From contig URDQ01000006.1 in NCBI GenBank assembly GCA_900546675.1, positions 1-44,609 on the forward strand: DNA of 44,609 bases. Reading direction: 5' to 3'. Source of the DNA: an uncultured Porphyromonas sp. (GTDB lineage Bacteria; Bacteroidota; Bacteroidia; Bacteroidales; Porphyromonadaceae). A model generated the notes under the pieces. The model made no database searches and had not been told where the DNA came from. It saw nothing but the letters and a program-made list of their open reading frames with translations. Position 1 is the stretch's first letter. The number at the start of each line of letters is the position of its first letter. Below, piece after piece: positions 26,612 to 34,856 of the stretch. The position numbers were made by a program, and so were the translations under genes.

Positions 26612-26657
26612 AAAAGGGTGGCGAGTCCCTCACGATTGAGGCACTCGCCACCTTTTT
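26612..26657 (+). terminator. Terminator of the LRR protein gene
   Basis: A perfect 10-bp stem (GGTGGCGAGT/ACTCGCCACC) with an inner CCTCA/TGAGG stem is flanked by AAAA on the left and TTTTT at 26653-26657. It is 70 bases after the stop codon. Confidence 0.88.
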
Positions 26658-26736
26658 CTCATCATTTAGATGAGTATATGCGTACTTATAGAGCGGAGTG
26701 ATATGTGCTTTCGCTACTTAAGAGAAAACAAAAGGT

Positions 26737-26744
26737 TAACTTTG
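26737..26744 (+). promoter_or_regulatory. -7 box of the S9 peptidase gene
   Basis: TAACTTTG matches TAnnTTTG and lies 46-70 bases before the candidate start codons. No TTTG at the 19-base spacing. Confidence 0.55.
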
Positions 26745-26814
26745 TGGTGTGAAAACTTAGCTGAAACTCTTACGGAGCGAGGCTAGCATAGTGAATAATG
26801 AACAACAACAGCAG

Positions 26815-29367
26815 ATGAAACGAGACCTATTACGACTACTTACGATGCTCCCGCTTTGGGTGCTTGCGACTCTCTATGCGACAGCTCAGCAGCCAGATGC
26901 AGTAGCTACGTCAGCGACAACGGATCAACCTGACACCCTCACCGTCATACCGCTACAAGTACAGCAGTATAGGGTGATGATGCCGTTTATATCGGATAGT
27001 CTCAATGTGCAGGGCAAGGCGTACGACGCTACCGACCTGCTCAAGCCGGTGAACCATATCAAGCTAAGCCAGACGCATGGCACCCTACCCGTCGCAGAGG
27101 AGGGTATCGTCACGCTGCGCACACCAGAGGATGCGATCACGACCTATGCCATACGTCTTCGCACGCCTAGCTACGAGCAGGCGACGCTGCAGATTGAGGC
27201 GACGGCACCCTTTGTCTTAGCCCTCGATGGTGCTAAGCTCTCGTCTGCTACACAGTACCAAAGCGAGCTAAAGGGTGCTTCACCAGCGTCTCTCACGCTG
27301 ACACCTGGACGGTCGCACCTGCTGACGCTGCAGTTACTCACCAAGGGCGATGAGCCAGCGCAGTATCGTATGAAGCTTATCCCCGCCAAGGCTAACAGCC
27401 AAATAGAACTACGTCACGACGATAAGGAGTACCTGAGCCTAGAGTATATGATGACGGGGCGCAACCTCTACTCAGTCTCGGTGTCGCCTACGGGACGCTA
27501 CACGCTTCTGACGGAGCGGGAGACGACCGCTCTGAAGAGCAGCTACCGCACCTACCTATACCAAGGCGATAAGCTCCTCTCCACGCTAAGCGAGGAGTAC
27601 CGCTTCGCCAGCTGGATGCCCAAAGAGGACAAGCTCTACCGCACCGCCACGACAGATGGTGGTCGGCAGTTGCTAACGTTTGACCCTAAGACGCAGGAGG
27701 AACGTGTCGTGGCGGAGCAGATCCCCACCGGCTCCTTCTTTATACTCCCTGACGGTAAGCAGTTGCTCTACACCATCGAGGAGGAGGGTCCCGCACGGGG
27801 TAAGATCACCGAGCAGGTACTGGGACGCTATGACCGTATGGCAGACTTTCGCAAGCGCACCTTCCTCGCTCTCTACGACCTCGAGAGCGGTCGCTATCAG
27901 CCACTCACCTTCGGTCATCGCTCTACCTATCTACATGATGTCAGTCCCGATGCGCGTGAGATCATTTTGAGCACTTCGGAGGATATTACCGAGATCCCCT
28001 TCTCTCAGAGCAACTTCTATACGATGAACCTGGAGACACTGGAGGTCAAGCCACTCTTTACCCAGGAGCGCTCTATCTCGTCGATCTCCTATACGTCGCA
28101 GCCTTATGTGCTACTCATAGAGGGTGATGCAAATGCTTTCGATGGGATCGGTCGCAACCTGCCTGAGGGGATGATCACCAATACGTACGACGGTCAGCTC
28201 TTCCTCTATGACCGCCAGAGCCAGCAGGCGACGCCCCTGACGAAGGAGTTTGACCCCGCCATCAAGCGGGTCAAGGTCAGCACGGTCCGACCCGTCGCTT
28301 ACTTTACAGCGGAAAACAAAGATCGCATCTCCCTCTACCGCCTCGACCTGACACGCAAGCAGATCGAGCAGGTGGCTACAACGGAAGACCTCGTGCGCTC
28401 CTTTGACATCAGCGATGACGCTAGTCTACTCGCATACTATGGGCAGAGTGCGATGAATGCGGATCGCTTCTACACGCTCAGAGGAAAGCGTGAGACGCTC
28501 CTCTACGACCTAGCTAAGAGCAAGATGCAGGATCTAGAGCTGGGCAGCGTGAGCGACTGGGTACACACGATGCCCAATGGCGACAAGGTGGAGGGACGAT
28601 ACTACTTGCCGCCTCACTTTGACGCGACGCAGCAGTACCCGATGATCGTCTATTATTATGGAGGTACCTCACCGACGACCCGCTTCTTCGAGGGCTCTTA
28701 TTCGCTCCCGATGTATGCGGCGCAGGGTTACGTGGTTCTTACGCTCAACCCGAGTGGTACCACCGGCTTCGGACAGGAGTATGCTGCTCGCCACGTTAAT
28801 GCGTGGGGCAAGGTGACGGCCGACGAGATCGTGGCTGCGACGAAGCAGTTTTGCCAAGAGCATCCCTATGTCAATGCGAAGAAGATCGGCTGTATGGGCG
28901 CCAGCTACGGAGGCTTTATGACGCAGTACCTGCAGACCATCACCGACATCTTTGCCGCAGCGATCAGCCATGCGGGTATCAGTGCTATCTCCTCCTACTG
29001 GGGTGAGGGTACGTGGGGTATCGGTTACAGTACGGTGGCAAGCTACGACAGCTATCCGTGGAATAACCCTAAGCTCTACACGGAGCAGAGTCCGCTCTTC
29101 CACGCTGACAAGATCCACACACCTCTGCTGCTGATCCACGGTACGGACGATACGAACGTCCCCATCGGTGAGAGCATCCAGATGTACAACGCTCTGAAGA
29201 TCCTGGGTCGTGAAGTCGCCTTTGTCAAGGTACACGGCGAAGACCATATCATCACGGCTCCCGAGAAGAAGATCGAGTGGACGAATACGCTCTTCGCGTG
29301 GTTCCAGAAGTGGCTCAAAGATGACCCCACCTGGTGGGATGCTCGCTATCCGGAGGCACACTTATAG
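26815..29367 (+). CDS. Exported S9 family peptidase (prolyl oligopeptidase/DPP type)
   Basis: A serine peptidase of the prolyl-oligopeptidase clan, likely periplasmic or outer-membrane associated, releasing short peptides from partly digested protein; asaccharolytic relatives live on peptides. I prefer the ATG at 26815 (MKRDLLRLLTMLPLWVLATLYATAQ, a good signal peptide) over the GTG at 26791. An N-terminal beta-propeller-like region is followed by the alpha/beta-hydrolase domain. From the chosen start the triad is Ser697 (GASYGG), Asp779 (HGTDD) and His811 (GEDHII). At 850 residues it is longer than DPP IV or PtpA because of an N-terminal extension of about 150 residues. Substrate preference cannot be told. 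Confidence 0.9.
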   Translation: MKRDLLRLLTMLPLWVLATLYATAQQPDAVATSATTDQPDTLTVIPLQVQQYRVMMPFISDSLNVQGKAYDATDLLKPVNHIKLSQTHGTLPVAEEGIVTLRTPEDAITTYAIRLRTPSYEQATLQIEATAPFVLALDGAKLSSATQYQSELKGASPASLTLTPGRSHLLTLQLLTKGDEPAQYRMKLIPAKANSQIELRHDDKEYLSLEYMMTGRNLYSVSVSPTGRYTLLTERETTALKSSYRTYLYQGDKLLSTLSEEYRFASWMPKEDKLYRTATTDGGRQLLTFDPKTQEERVVAEQIPTGSFFILPDGKQLLYTIEEEGPARGKITEQVLGRYDRMADFRKRTFLALYDLESGRYQPLTFGHRSTYLHDVSPDAREIILSTSEDITEIPFSQSNFYTMNLETLEVKPLFTQERSISSISYTSQPYVLLIEGDANAFDGIGRNLPEGMITNTYDGQLFLYDRQSQQATPLTKEFDPAIKRVKVSTVRPVAYFTAENKDRISLYRLDLTRKQIEQVATTEDLVRSFDISDDASLLAYYGQSAMNADRFYTLRGKRETLLYDLAKSKMQDLELGSVSDWVHTMPNGDKVEGRYYLPPHFDATQQYPMIVYYYGGTSPTTRFFEGSYSLPMYAAQGYVVLTLNPSGTTGFGQEYAARHVNAWGKVTADEIVAATKQFCQEHPYVNAKKIGCMGASYGGFMTQYLQTITDIFAAAISHAGISAISSYWGEGTWGIGYSTVASYDSYPWNNPKLYTEQSPLFHADKIHTPLLLIHGTDDTNVPIGESIQMYNALKILGREVAFVKVHGEDHIITAPEKKIEWTNTLFAWFQKWLKDDPTWWDARYPEAHL

Positions 29368-29451
29368 TTATTCGGTAAGCGTTTCGGTCGTTTCGGTCAT
29401 CGCAATATGCGTTTCGGTGGGTGAAGGGTTGTGGGGGCATTTGGCGCTTCC

Positions 29452-29459
29452 TACCTTTG
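29452..29459 (+). promoter_or_regulatory. Promoter of the beta-barrel protein gene
   Basis: TACCTTTG with an upstream TTG at 29429-29431, close to consensus spacing. Three copies of GTTTCGGT (29381, 29390, 29411) lie upstream and could be protein-binding sites or chance. Confidence 0.6.
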
Positions 29460-29547
29460 CGCTAGAGTTGTTGATCTATTGCGATCGGATAGGTCATACG
29501 ACTCGAAACAGAAACGTATAAGTCTAACGAAACAAACAGAAGAAAGT

Positions 29548-30255
29548 ATGAAACGCAACATCATCGCTATCGTAGCAACCGCCCTGATGGGTATGACAGC
29601 CTTCTCAGCTGTCGCACAGACTAATGTATCACTCGACTATGGTGTCAAGGCTGGTCTGAATCTCTCTAGTATGATCCTGAGTGATGACTTCAACGTCCTC
29701 GAGACGGAGGTCAAGCCTGGAGCTGACTTCGGAGGGTTTATGAGGATCAATCTGCATGAGAACTTTGCAATCCAGCCTGAGCTAGAGTTCTACTACCGCG
29801 GCACTGGTATCAAGGCTGAGGCAGGTCCTGTCTCACTCGAGAATAAGATCAACCAGTGGGGTATGCAGATCCCCGTCTACGCACTGGGTAAGGTAGAGCT
29901 AGGCAAGGGTCAGTTTTACGGAGGTGTAGGCCCTTACTTTGGAGTAGGCTTCTCTGCTAAGACAGATGATATCGAGTTCGGTATATTTAAGAAGGATCCG
30001 ATAGATCTCTATGAGGAGTACAACGACAAGTCTGCTCTCCAGAGATGGGACGTAGGTATCGCTTGCCAGCTAGGCTATGAGTTTGCCAATGGTATCCAGA
30101 TCAATGCTGGCTACAAGTATGGCTTCATCAACCAGGTGGACGATCTCAAGTCTACAGTCAACGATGTCGCCTCTAAGTTTGGCACCTCTCTCAAGGATGA
30201 CTCCTACAAGGCTAATGCTAGTGTCTTTACTATAGGCATGGGGTATCGCTTCTAG
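29548..30255 (+). CDS. Outer-membrane beta-barrel protein (porin/PorT-like family)
   Basis: The start at MKRNIIAIVATALMGM gives a signal peptide cleaved after VAQ; the longer frame runs back through the promoter. The mature part (about 212 residues) has alternating strands: YGVKAGLNLSSMI at the N-terminus, LGYEFANGIQINAGYKYG near the middle, and a final strand ending in GMGYRF with the terminal aromatic typical of barrels. It matches the small OMP_b-brl group common in Bacteroidetes, whose members are mostly of unknown function. It has its own promoter and terminator, so it is a single-gene unit. Confidence 0.85.
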   Translation: MKRNIIAIVATALMGMTAFSAVAQTNVSLDYGVKAGLNLSSMILSDDFNVLETEVKPGADFGGFMRINLHENFAIQPELEFYYRGTGIKAEAGPVSLENKINQWGMQIPVYALGKVELGKGQFYGGVGPYFGVGFSAKTDDIEFGIFKKDPIDLYEEYNDKSALQRWDVGIACQLGYEFANGIQINAGYKYGFINQVDDLKSTVNDVASKFGTSLKDDSYKANASVFTIGMGYRF

Positions 30256-30274
30256 TGTAAAGAAAGAAATAAGG

Positions 30275-30325
30275 ACCCTATCTCCTTCGCCCTAAAGGGA
30301 GAGGGATATAGGGTTTGCTTTTTTT
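30275..30325 (+). terminator. Terminator of the beta-barrel protein gene
   Basis: ACCCTAT (30275-30281) pairs with ATAGGGT (30308-30314), with additional inner pairing between CTCC and GGAG, followed by a run of seven T (30319-30325). Confidence 0.8.
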
Positions 30326-30380
30326 ACTACCTTAGCATAGGGATACTCATAGTGGCAAGCCCCCTATATAGAGACAGCAT

Positions 30381-31508
30381 ATGACGAGACGCATCATAAC
30401 GGGTCGTCTGAGACGGCGACAAGGCAAGAACTTCATATTGCTCAGCAATGAGCGCAAGAGCGTGCTACTGGCTACGCTGATCATCAGCTTCTTGCTGGCG
30501 TTTGTGATGCTGTCGTCATCGATCTACTACTACAGCTTGCTGGATACGGACCGAGACATTGATCTAGGAGCGATCCTATCGCTGAATTCGATTGCCTCGC
30601 TACTGATCAATATGGTCTTCTTCTATCTATTGCTCAGCGTCCAGTCTTGGGCGATCAATAGATACGAGATACGTCAGTATCAGCTCTGGCTGATCTTGCT
30701 GGGACTACTCGTGGCGGTGGTTCTGATATCGCCTTACTTGTCGCGACTACAGCGCTGGTGGTTTAGAGATCTCTTTAGCTATCATGCGTATGCTGCGATG
30801 CAGTATGTCAAGGACTTGGTGATCCTCGTGGTGACCTTCCTCTTTACTATGACCATCTACTTGATGAAGCAAAATCACCTAGCGGTGGTCGGTATGCAGG
30901 AGCTGGACTTTGAGAATCTGCAGAACAGGTATACGGCGCTTAAGAACCAGACGGATCCACACTTCCTCTTTAACTGTCTCAACACGCTCAACGGGCTGAT
31001 AGGCCGCGACGATGAGCGCGCTAGAGCTTATGTGCAGGAGCTGGCGACAGTCTTCCGGCACACGATGCGAGACAAGGTGGTGGTGCGTCTGTCAGAGGAG
31101 CTAGAGTTTGTCCACTCTTATCTTTACCTGATGTGTATCCGCTACTTCGATGGTCTGCGTGTGGAGTGGGATGTGGACAAGCAGTATCTAGACTACTATG
31201 TCATACCATCGGGACTACAGATCCTAGTGGAGAATGCGATCAAGCACAATATAGCTAGTGCCAAGGTGCCACTGACTATCTACATCCGCACGATAGATAA
31301 TCAGATCGTGGTGGACAATAAGATCCAGCTGCGTGAGGATAGTAAGTCGGGTAGCACGGGCGTCGGTCTGGACAATCTGATGGAGCAGTATCGCTTGCTC
31401 TTTGGCAAGGATATAGATATCGTCTCTAAGGATGGACACTTTACCGTCTCACTGCCTCTGATCCGAAGCTTAGAAGAAGTCGAACCCAAAGCCAAATCAC
31501 TGATATGA
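30381..31508 (+). CDS. Sensor histidine kinase, LytS/YehU type
   Basis: An inner-membrane kinase of 375 residues. Four membrane spans are visible at about 28-50, 66-88, 101-119 and 143-162, then a short coil and the His_kinase domain with phospho-acceptor His194 in QTDPHFLFNCLNTL. The ATP-binding part has Asn285 (LVENAIKHN) and the glycine motif GSTGVGLDNL at 324-333. No large periplasmic sensor domain is present, so the stimulus is probably sensed within or near the membrane. It overlaps the response regulator gene by four bases (ATGA), and an efflux operon follows directly, suggesting control of that pump. Confidence 0.93.
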   Translation: MTRRIITGRLRRRQGKNFILLSNERKSVLLATLIISFLLAFVMLSSSIYYYSLLDTDRDIDLGAILSLNSIASLLINMVFFYLLLSVQSWAINRYEIRQYQLWLILLGLLVAVVLISPYLSRLQRWWFRDLFSYHAYAAMQYVKDLVILVVTFLFTMTIYLMKQNHLAVVGMQELDFENLQNRYTALKNQTDPHFLFNCLNTLNGLIGRDDERARAYVQELATVFRHTMRDKVVVRLSEELEFVHSYLYLMCIRYFDGLRVEWDVDKQYLDYYVIPSGLQILVENAIKHNIASAKVPLTIYIRTIDNQIVVDNKIQLREDSKSGSTGVGLDNLMEQYRLLFGKDIDIVSKDGHFTVSLPLIRSLEEVEPKAKSLI

Positions 31509-32290
31509 GAGTAATAATCGTAGAGGATGAGTACTTTACCGCCTCCGGGCTGCAAGCACTCCTCACTGAGATAGACCCTGACATAGAGGTGCTGACCATA
31601 CTGCAGAGTGTATCTGAGTGTGTCGAGTGGTTTGGTAGCCATCCGGAACCTGATCTGGCTTTTATGGACATTCACCTGGCAGATGGTCCCGTCTTCTCAC
31701 TCTTTGAGCGGATTGAGGTCACCTGTCCGATCATCTTCACGACAGCTTATGAGGAGTATGCGCTGAAGGCATTTGAGGTCAACAGTATCGACTACCTCCT
31801 CAAGCCAATCAAGGAGACGGATCTCCAGAGAGCTCTAGACAAGGTGAAGCGGTTTAGCCATACAGAGCAGAAGGTAGACAACCAAGCTCTAATGGCTAAG
31901 ATGATGCAGGCGCTCAATGAGTCGCAGATGAGCTACAAGAGCCACTTCCTGATCCCGTGGAGAGACAAGCTGATCCCTATATCGGTGGACAAGATCGCCT
32001 ATATACGCGCAGATAGTAAAGCTGCGATCGTGGTAACGATGGACAAGAAGGAGCACTTTGTCGACCTCTCATTAGAGAAGATGGCGCAGGAACTCAATCC
32101 GAGGCGTTTCTTCCGAGCCAATAGACAGTACATCGTGGCACATAGTGCGATACAAAGTATGTCGACGTGGTTCGGGGGCAAGCTGACAGTGACACTTGAC
32201 ATCGAGACCCCAGAGAAGATCGTAGTAAGCAAAGCGAAAAACAAAGAGTTTAAGGAGTGGTATCAGGGAGCTTACGATCCCGATATCTAG
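31505..32290 (+). CDS. LytTR-family response regulator
   Basis: The DNA-binding partner of the kinase just upstream. The receiver domain (residues 1-120) has the acidic pair Glu7/Asp8, phospho-acceptor Asp55 (FMDIHLAD), Thr in FTTAYEEYA and Lys in YLLKPI. The LytTR domain (about 155-255) includes the stretch VDKIAYIRADSKAAIV and RRFFRANRQYIV. LytTR regulators bind direct repeats upstream of target genes; the likely target is the TolC/adaptor/RND operon 31 bases downstream or the promoter of this operon itself, which is inference. Confidence 0.94.
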   Translation: MRVIIVEDEYFTASGLQALLTEIDPDIEVLTILQSVSECVEWFGSHPEPDLAFMDIHLADGPVFSLFERIEVTCPIIFTTAYEEYALKAFEVNSIDYLLKPIKETDLQRALDKVKRFSHTEQKVDNQALMAKMMQALNESQMSYKSHFLIPWRDKLIPISVDKIAYIRADSKAAIVVTMDKKEHFVDLSLEKMAQELNPRRFFRANRQYIVAHSAIQSMSTWFGGKLTVTLDIETPEKIVVSKAKNKEFKEWYQGAYDPDI

Positions 32291-32321
32291 TGATGTCGTA
32301 ACAAATAGACATTAGCAAATC

Positions 32322-33737
32322 ATGAGATATAGATTTAATGGGAGGAGTTTTCTTCTCCTAGGCACGGCTCTTGTCTTCACGATAGGGTGGAGTGCCGAGG
32401 CGTATGCCCAAGAGCAAGCGCAAGCGCCGATGTCATTAGAGCAGTGTAGAGACCTTGCTCTAGAGCACAACAAGCAGATACAGATGGCTCAGGCCGATGC
32501 CGTGGCCTCTGACTACTTAGTCCAGTCGGCCAAGACAAAGTATCTACCTCGCATCGACTTCGCTGGGGCTTGGATCAATCCAGGAGATAGAGCCTTGCGC
32601 CCATTTGCGATCGACTTCAACATACCAGGCGTGACACCGCCAGGACTATCCATCCCGCTAGACTTCATCAGCGTAGCTCCTAAGGAGATCTATACGGGTG
32701 GCTTCACCTTACGTCAGCCGATATTTATGGGCGGTAAGATCGTCGAGGCTAATAAGATGGCGCGCTACACCTCCGACCTAGCACATGAGAAGGTCAAGAT
32801 GAAGGAGGCCGACGTCCTAGCCACTGTCGATGAGGCATATTGGCGTGTCATCTCTGTACAGGAGAAGGTGCGCCTAGCTCAGACCTACAAGTCGCTCCTC
32901 GATCACCTCGTGCAGGACTTGGAGAATGTCTACGCCGAGGGTATGACGACTAGAAACGAAGTCCTAAAGGTGCAGGTCAAGCAAAACGAAGCGGAGCTCA
33001 CACTCGTCAAGGCGCAAAACGGCCTCCAGCTCTCCAAGATGCTACTGGGTCAGATCATTGGCCTAGAGGCTGAGCAGATCGAGCTAGATAGTGAGATCAT
33101 TAGTGAGGAGCAACTGAGCAGCCGATTCTTGGCACTCGAGAGTAGCAATGCTGAGCGGGCTGAGATCGTCATGCTACGTAGCAAGCTCGCACTCACGGAG
33201 TCGGCGAGGCGGATGGTCAAGTCACAGTTCCTCCCCAACGTCTTCCTTACCGCTGGGTACAACTGGGTAGAGCCAAACATCTACAAGGGTAGCCAAAACA
33301 ATCTCGGTGGAGACTGGATGGTAGGCATCGGTGTACAGGTACCCATCCTCACGTGGGGAGATAGGATACACCAGGTACACATAGCCGACCAAGAGGTAGC
33401 CAAGGCGGAGCTCGAGCTACAAGACGCTCAGGAGATGATCACCCTGCAGGTACAGCAGAATAGATTTAAGTATGCCGAGGCGCTCAAGAAGATGGAGCTA
33501 ACGAAGCTCTCGAAGGAGCAGGCCGAAGAGAATCTCCGCATTACCAAAAACAACCTCCTAGAGGGGATGAATAACGTTCGAGACATCCTCGAGGCGCAGA
33601 CTATGTGGGAGAAGGCTGCCTCCGAAGATATCGACGCCCGCGTAGAGGCAGCCGTGACACTCTCTGAGCTAGAGAAGACCACAGGTGCTCTCTATCAGTA
33701 TGCGACCGAGCATACGAAGGCCAAAGAGGAGAAATAG
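32322..33737 (+). CDS. TolC-family outer-membrane efflux channel
   Basis: The outer-membrane exit duct for the RND pump encoded two genes on. The 471-residue protein has a signal peptide (cleavage after AYAQ near residue 29) and the family's two long helical repeats with coiled-coil character, such as LAQTYKSLLDHLVQDLENVYAEGM and the second-half counterpart ending in LLEGMNNVRDILEAQ. Beta-strand segments (GGFTLRQPIFMGGKI, VGIGVQVPILTWGD) sit between the helices. It starts 31 bases after the response regulator and 35 bases before the adaptor, so it is within the same operon. Confidence 0.94.
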   Translation: MRYRFNGRSFLLLGTALVFTIGWSAEAYAQEQAQAPMSLEQCRDLALEHNKQIQMAQADAVASDYLVQSAKTKYLPRIDFAGAWINPGDRALRPFAIDFNIPGVTPPGLSIPLDFISVAPKEIYTGGFTLRQPIFMGGKIVEANKMARYTSDLAHEKVKMKEADVLATVDEAYWRVISVQEKVRLAQTYKSLLDHLVQDLENVYAEGMTTRNEVLKVQVKQNEAELTLVKAQNGLQLSKMLLGQIIGLEAEQIELDSEIISEEQLSSRFLALESSNAERAEIVMLRSKLALTESARRMVKSQFLPNVFLTAGYNWVEPNIYKGSQNNLGGDWMVGIGVQVPILTWGDRIHQVHIADQEVAKAELELQDAQEMITLQVQQNRFKYAEALKKMELTKLSKEQAEENLRITKNNLLEGMNNVRDILEAQTMWEKAASEDIDARVEAAVTLSELEKTTGALYQYATEHTKAKEEK

Positions 33738-33772
33738 ATAGAAGAGTAGAACTAGAAAAATTACATCACAAT

Positions 33773-34852
33773 ATGCATACTAAAGAACTTAAGAGCTACT
33801 TGCTCCCAACGATATTGCTCCTGCTAACCTTAGGCACCACGACTGCCTGCAACAAGCAAGGAGATCAGGATCAGGAGTCCGAAACGGACAAAGTGGTCCC
33901 CGTAACCATCGCACAGGCTAAAGAGATGACCTTTACGCCTAGCATTCGCTTCTCAGGTACGGCCGAAGCCTCCAAGACTGCCAATCTAGGCACTGCACTA
34001 CCCGGTAAGGTAGAGCGCATACGCTACAGCAAGGGAAGCTTTGTCCCCAAGGGGGCAGTCATCGTAGAGATGTCGGACGAGATGCTCCTACAAGCACAGG
34101 TCGAGAACGAAGCGATCAAGCGCGACTTCGACCGTGTCACACGTCTGAGAGAGAAGGAGAGCATCAGCCAGATGGACTACGACCATGTCAAGGCTAAGTA
34201 CGACGCCTCTGTCGCTAAAGTCTCGATGCTCAAGAAGAATACTTCCATCACGGCACCCTTTAGCGGAGTCATCACGGAGATTATGATCAACGAGGGTGAG
34301 ACCTACGCTTTCACCCCCAGCCTCAGCAGTGATCTCAAGCTCGAGAGCGGGATCATCGAGCTACGTCAGATCAACCCGCTCAAAGCGACCATCGAGGTCA
34401 ATGAGAAGGATCTGAGCTATATCGATAAGGGGCAGCAAGCCACGATCATCTTCGATGCTTATCCCGAAGAACCCGCTACGGGCAAGATCTCTTACATCTC
34501 TCCCGTCCTCTCATCGATGACACGCACCGCCTCTGTAGAGGTCAATATCCCCAACAGCAACAACCAGCTCAAGCCTGGTATGTACTGCAATGTCTCTATT
34601 GCGCTACCCGACCGCGAGGGACTATTTGTACCCCTCAATGCGATCTATCGTCTAGCAGGTACGGCTGAGGAGTATGTCTTCAAGCTCAACGAAGATGGGA
34701 CGACCGTGAGCCGCATCGCCGTAAAGCGTGGCGAGATCAAGGACGGCTGGGTCTACATAGACGGCAATGATATCAAGAGCGGTGACACCATCATAGTAGA
34801 TGGCAAGAACAAGCTCAGCGATGGCTCTAAGGTGAACGTTGTGAAGAAGTAA
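33773..34852 (+). CDS. RND efflux periplasmic adaptor lipoprotein (HlyD/AcrA family)
   Basis: The adaptor bridging the inner-membrane pump and TolC-type channel. The N-terminus is a lipoprotein signal with the lipobox ending at Cys26 (LGTTTAC). The mature protein (359 residues total) has the family order: beta-barrel start, lipoyl half (ALPGKVERIRYSKGSFVPKGA), a short helical hairpin (VTRLREKESISQMDYDHVKAKY), second lipoyl half (ITAPFSGVITEIMINEGE), then barrel and membrane-proximal domains. The hairpin is short, as in many Bacteroidetes adaptors. Four bases separate it from the pump gene. Confidence 0.94.
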   Translation: MHTKELKSYLLPTILLLLTLGTTTACNKQGDQDQESETDKVVPVTIAQAKEMTFTPSIRFSGTAEASKTANLGTALPGKVERIRYSKGSFVPKGAVIVEMSDEMLLQAQVENEAIKRDFDRVTRLREKESISQMDYDHVKAKYDASVAKVSMLKKNTSITAPFSGVITEIMINEGETYAFTPSLSSDLKLESGIIELRQINPLKATIEVNEKDLSYIDKGQQATIIFDAYPEEPATGKISYISPVLSSMTRTASVEVNIPNSNNQLKPGMYCNVSIALPDREGLFVPLNAIYRLAGTAEEYVFKLNEDGTTVSRIAVKRGEIKDGWVYIDGNDIKSGDTIIVDGKNKLSDGSKVNVVKK

Positions 34853-34856
34853 GCCT

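Noticed and set aside
28669..29361. 230-residue minus-strand open frame opposite the S9 peptidase
   Set aside because: Antisense shadow of a well-supported catalytic domain; no family resemblance.
29431..29547. N-terminal extension of the beta-barrel protein
   Set aside because: It crosses the TACCTTTG promoter box and hides a perfect signal peptide.
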